Source: an uncultured Bacilli bacterium (GTDB taxonomy: Bacteria > Bacillota_I > Bacilli_A > RF39 > UBA660). Taken from it: a stretch of 6,939 nt of DNA. The stretch spans positions 1-6,939 of the forward strand of contig CAKOSD010000058.1 of NCBI GenBank assembly GCA_934101745.1. The letters are read 5' to 3'. How positions within the stretch are numbered: the stretch's first letter is position 1; each line of letters begins with the position of its first letter. Shown piece after piece: positions 4,333 to 6,939 of the stretch. Made by a program: the position numbers and the translations under genes. The notes beneath the pieces were generated by a model. The model searched no databases, had not been told where the DNA came from, and was given only the letters and a program-made list of their open reading frames with translations.

Positions 4333-6939
4333 ATGCAAGACAAAAATAATAATAGTAATCAAACAAATAATAATAATCCGGAAGAAATGCAACAAGAAAC
4401 TTTAGAAAACTATGGTTCTAAACCTCAGCAAAATCACTCAATATCCGAAACTGCTGGTAGAATTGGGGGGAGAATTGCCGGTAGAAGAATTGCTGAAAAT
4501 CTAAAAGCAAGAAGACATGGTGATATGCCAAATTCTAAAACTACCAATGGTCTTAATGAACAGACAAATGCTGGTACGCCTTCACCCACATCTCAACACT
4601 CATCGCAATCGACATCTCAAAATAGTGCAGGTAATCAAACTCCAATAGCGGCACCGGATGGCTCAACTAATGCAAAAACTCCGCAACAGCAAATAAAAAA
4701 TCCGGATGCTTCCAAAAATAGTGGTGTTGTTCCAAACCAAGCAGGAAAAAGTACTAAACCTGGAGAAAATCCTGCCAAGCCAAAGGCAAGTAGGACTCGA
4801 AATAACAGTAGAAAAACACCTAATTTAAATCCGTCTCGTCGTTTTAATCCTAAAAATATTGCTTCTAAACATTCAAAACATAGTGGTAACAATGATATAC
4901 CACCGTTATCAGAAAATGAAAACGGTGGTAATCCCCTTGATAAAATAAAAAATAAAACAGGGCCACAGAAAAATATTCAAAAATCGGCTACCAAAAAAAG
5001 CGCAAAAAAAATGGCTAGTGCTGCCTCTAAAGCAGCATCAACTGCTGCAAGGTCAGCCAGCAAGTTAGTAGCAGGAATAGCATCATTCATAATGTCAAGT
5101 CCGGTTGTTATTATTACTGGATTAGTTATATGTTTAGCAGTTTTATTTGCCTCCTTAATTGCACCATTTATCGCTAGCCTACAACCGTATGGCGAAGATG
5201 ATGATGGAAACGTTTGCTTTGCAACCGCACCTTGTACTAATATTGTTTTAAAGAATGGTGATACAGAAAAAAAATACAAATTGGATGAATATATTGCTGG
5301 TGCTATGGTTGATTATTATGATTATTCTAGTGTTGTTAAATATACTTTGGGCAAACCAAGTATTAATGACAATTTATTAAAAGCCTTAGCTGTTATAATT
5401 CATACAGATATTTCAATATATTCAAGTTATGATTCTCAAACATCGACTTGTACAATTGATGATACATCTAGATTTAAAAATGTTTATGAGCCAACGGTAA
5501 CGGATGATAATTCTGATACTACAGATATTACTGATGAAACTGAAAATGAAGAAACCAATCAAGATAGTACAGAAGAAGAACAAGATAGTCAAAATAATAT
5601 TGATGCTGAAAATGACTCTAGTACAAATTCAGAAAACAAACAAACAAAAGAAGACAAATATTATTATCAAGCCAAATCAGCCGTAAACTCAGTGTTATCA
5701 GAAGTAGTTGATGCTTACAGTACAAATTTAGAATTGAAGTACTCTGGTTATTTACAGGTATTGCATAATGCCGCCGATGCTGGTCAAGACTATCAAAAAA
5801 TAGTAAAAACTTATATAAAAAATGATCCAAACTATGTCTCAAAAACAAGTGCAACTGAAGACGAAGATCAAGAAAATTCTGCTGAAGATAATTCTATAGG
5901 AATATATCCAATATGCTATTTTGATAAATCAAGCACTGGAACAGGTCCTATTTCTTATTCCAGTGATATATGCTCAACAGTTCATATAAATAATGGTGCC
6001 AATGCTGGCGATTATACAATAGATGAATTTATTGAAGGAGTTGTTTACAATGAGGCTAGAGCCTGGACAGATTCTTTAGATACATTAAAGGCCCATGCCG
6101 TTGCTGCAAGAACCTATCTAGTTAATAGAGGAAAAGTAGAAAACGGAACTTGTTACATGACAGTTGGTAGTAATACGATGGGCTTTACTAAATCAACTAA
6201 TGCCGCTATTCATCAAGCCGTAACCGAAACATCGGGAGAATACATAATGGTTAATGGACAGATATCTAAACAAGCCGAGTGGGATGCATTATGTATCACT
6301 AATCCTGGTACAACAGGTTCAACCTACACAATATGTCAAAAAAATCAACAAATTCCTAAAGAGTGGTTCTCTAAAGTTAAACTATTTGGTACTATTAGCT
6401 GGTATAACGAACATAGTCATGGCCGAGGAATGAGTCAGTACGGAGCGTATTATTTAGCAACTGTTCAAGGAAAAAGTTATAAAGATATAATTAACTATTA
6501 TTATAGCGCCGATGTTGGAACAGTCATAACGCAATCTAAAGAAGGATTTGTAATGCCAATCAATACTTTTAGCAAAATTACAGGCGAAACAACAGGCTAT
6601 TGTGGTAGTGGAAAACCCCATACAGGAATTGACTTTGCCGCCCCTACTGGTACGCCAATATATGCCGCTCATGATGGGGTAATTGTAAAAACATATGATA
6701 ACGGTACAAACTGCTATGGCTCATGTAACTCTACTCAAGCCGTAGGTATCGGCTTTAGAATTGATAATCAAGACGGAACAATAAGTATGTATATGCACAT
6801 GAGTAAGAGAGAAAACTTAAGTAGAGGCGCTAGTGTAAAAGCGGGACAATTATTAGGTTATGTCGGTAATACCGGTAGCTCAACTGGTCCCCACTTACAC
6901 TATGGAATGTCAAGTTCTACTAATGGAGCAGTATTAAAT
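4333..6939 (+). CDS. Membrane-anchored peptidoglycan hydrolase: pseudo-SpoIID + SpoIID + M23 peptidase (3' end beyond window)
   Basis: This is probably the cell-wall-opening enzyme of the T4SS. The frame runs 869 codons without a stop to the right edge. In order: a cytoplasmic tail (1-255) rich in Asn, Gln, Ser and basic residues, with a Gly-Arg repeat (41-52) and a Lys/Ala-rich stretch (217-249); one membrane helix (about 256-282); a degenerate SpoIID-like domain (about 301-495) interrupted by an acidic segment (391-442); a second acidic linker (508-520); an intact SpoIID domain (about 547-725) with candidate catalytic E574 and HGRGMSQYGA (696-705); and an M23 metallopeptidase domain (about 739 onward). 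The M23 domain has H763, D767 and H856 as Zn ligands and H822 and H854 as catalytic His. SpoIID proteins are lytic transglycosylases, and M23 enzymes cut peptide cross-bridges or stems. M23 domains end soon after H-L-H, so few residues are probably missing. The intact domains are secure; the conjugation role is inferred from context. Confidence 0.88.
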   Translation, partial: MQDKNNNSNQTNNNNPEEMQQETLENYGSKPQQNHSISETAGRIGGRIAGRRIAENLKARRHGDMPNSKTTNGLNEQTNAGTPSPTSQHSSQSTSQNSAGNQTPIAAPDGSTNAKTPQQQIKNPDASKNSGVVPNQAGKSTKPGENPAKPKASRTRNNSRKTPNLNPSRRFNPKNIASKHSKHSGNNDIPPLSENENGGNPLDKIKNKTGPQKNIQKSATKKSAKKMASAASKAASTAARSASKLVAGIASFIMSSPVVIITGLVICLAVLFASLIAPFIASLQPYGEDDDGNVCFATAPCTNIVLKNGDTEKKYKLDEYIAGAMVDYYDYSSVVKYTLGKPSINDNLLKALAVIIHTDISIYSSYDSQTSTCTIDDTSRFKNVYEPTVTDDNSDTTDITDETENEETNQDSTEEEQDSQNNIDAENDSSTNSENKQTKEDKYYYQAKSAVNSVLSEVVDAYSTNLELKYSGYLQVLHNAADAGQDYQKIVKTYIKNDPNYVSKTSATEDEDQENSAEDNSIGIYPICYFDKSSTGTGPISYSSDICSTVHINNGANAGDYTIDEFIEGVVYNEARAWTDSLDTLKAHAVAARTYLVNRGKVENGTCYMTVGSNTMGFTKSTNAAIHQAVTETSGEYIMVNGQISKQAEWDALCITNPGTTGSTYTICQKNQQIPKEWFSKVKLFGTISWYNEHSHGRGMSQYGAYYLATVQGKSYKDIINYYYSADVGTVITQSKEGFVMPINTFSKITGETTGYCGSGKPHTGIDFAAPTGTPIYAAHDGVIVKTYDNGTNCYGSCNSTQAVGIGFRIDNQDGTISMYMHMSKRENLSRGASVKAGQLLGYVGNTGSSTGPHLHYGMSSSTNGAVLN
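4898..4930 (+). repeat. Intragenic inverted repeat (10-bp perfect arms)
   Basis: TACCACCGTT (4898-4907) and AACGGTGGTA (4921-4930) are perfect reverse complements separated by 13 bases. The repeat lies within the coding part for the low-complexity cytoplasmic tail. There is no T run after it, so it is not an intrinsic terminator. It could form an RNA hairpin or be chance. Confidence 0.6.

Noticed and set aside
4635..5279. Minus-strand open frames opposite the 5' part of the hydrolase gene
   Set aside because: The plus-strand frame is continuous from a strong ribosome site to intact enzyme domains. The antisense frames mirror low-complexity and membrane-helix codons.
5504..5854. Plus- and minus-strand open frames over the acidic segment
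   Set aside because: The Ile/Lys-rich and Leu-rich products are the frame-shifted and antisense shadows of repeated GAA/GAT/AAT codons.
5934..5965. 8-bp inverted repeat CACTGGAA / TTCCAGTG in the hydrolase gene
   Set aside because: With a 16-base loop this size is expected about once by chance in a gene of this length, and no T run follows.
6454..6672. Minus-strand open frame opposite the SpoIID/M23 junction
   Set aside because: It is antisense to conserved catalytic domains, with no start signals.
1..6939. tRNA, rRNA, CRISPR array, insertion sequence, integrase or att site
   Set aside because: Nearly every base is covered by the five coding genes, and no cloverleaf, spaced direct-repeat array or transposase motif was seen.

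Overview
The window is part of a type IV secretion (conjugative transfer) locus from a low-GC Gram-positive bacterium. All genes lie on the + strand. The base composition is strongly AT-rich, the ribosome binding sites are Firmicutes-like (AGGAGG, AAGGCGGTGA), there is a TTG start, and the proteins are rich in Asn and Lys. The protein set fits a Bacillota/Bacilli-type lineage, possibly an uncultured gut one, but the exact taxon cannot be read from the window. UGA is not reassigned: Trp is encoded by TGG, and the frames are clean under the standard code.

The layout from left to right is as follows. (1) The 3' part of a VirB6/TrbL-like polytopic membrane protein with a long Gly/Ala-rich and coiled-coil C-terminal tail (1-1601, cut by the left edge). 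(2) A small PrgI-family two-helix membrane protein (1616-1948). (3) A separate 188-residue protein corresponding to the N-terminal domain of VirB4/TraC (1911-2477). (4) The VirB4 ATPase with Walker A and B motifs (2477-4264). Genes 1 to 4 are tightly packed or overlapping and look like one operon, closed by an intrinsic terminator at 4266-4290. (5) After a probable new promoter comes a large membrane-anchored cell-wall hydrolase (4333 to the right edge), open at its 3' end. The only stretches without a gene are very short; the longest is the 68-base terminator/promoter region.

The order VirB6-like, PrgI, VirB4, wall hydrolase is the same as I recall for prgH-prgI-prgJ-prgK of enterococcal plasmid pCF10. 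Functionally, VirB6 and PrgI would form the membrane channel, VirB4 would supply ATP-driven energy, and the hydrolase would open the peptidoglycan for the channel. No relaxase, VirD4 coupling protein, integrase or origin of transfer is seen here, so whether the locus sits on an integrative element, a plasmid or elsewhere in the genome cannot be decided.

The most unusual gene is the last. It encodes a long basic low-complexity cytoplasmic tail, one membrane helix, a degenerate SpoIID-like domain that has lost the catalytic Glu and the HGxGMSQYG motif and carries an acidic insertion, then an intact SpoIID (lytic transglycosylase) domain and an intact M23 peptidase domain. This takes the place of the SLT/CHAP or lysozyme/NlpC-P60 enzymes usually found in Gram-positive conjugation systems. 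The second oddity is VirB4 encoded as two translationally coupled genes.
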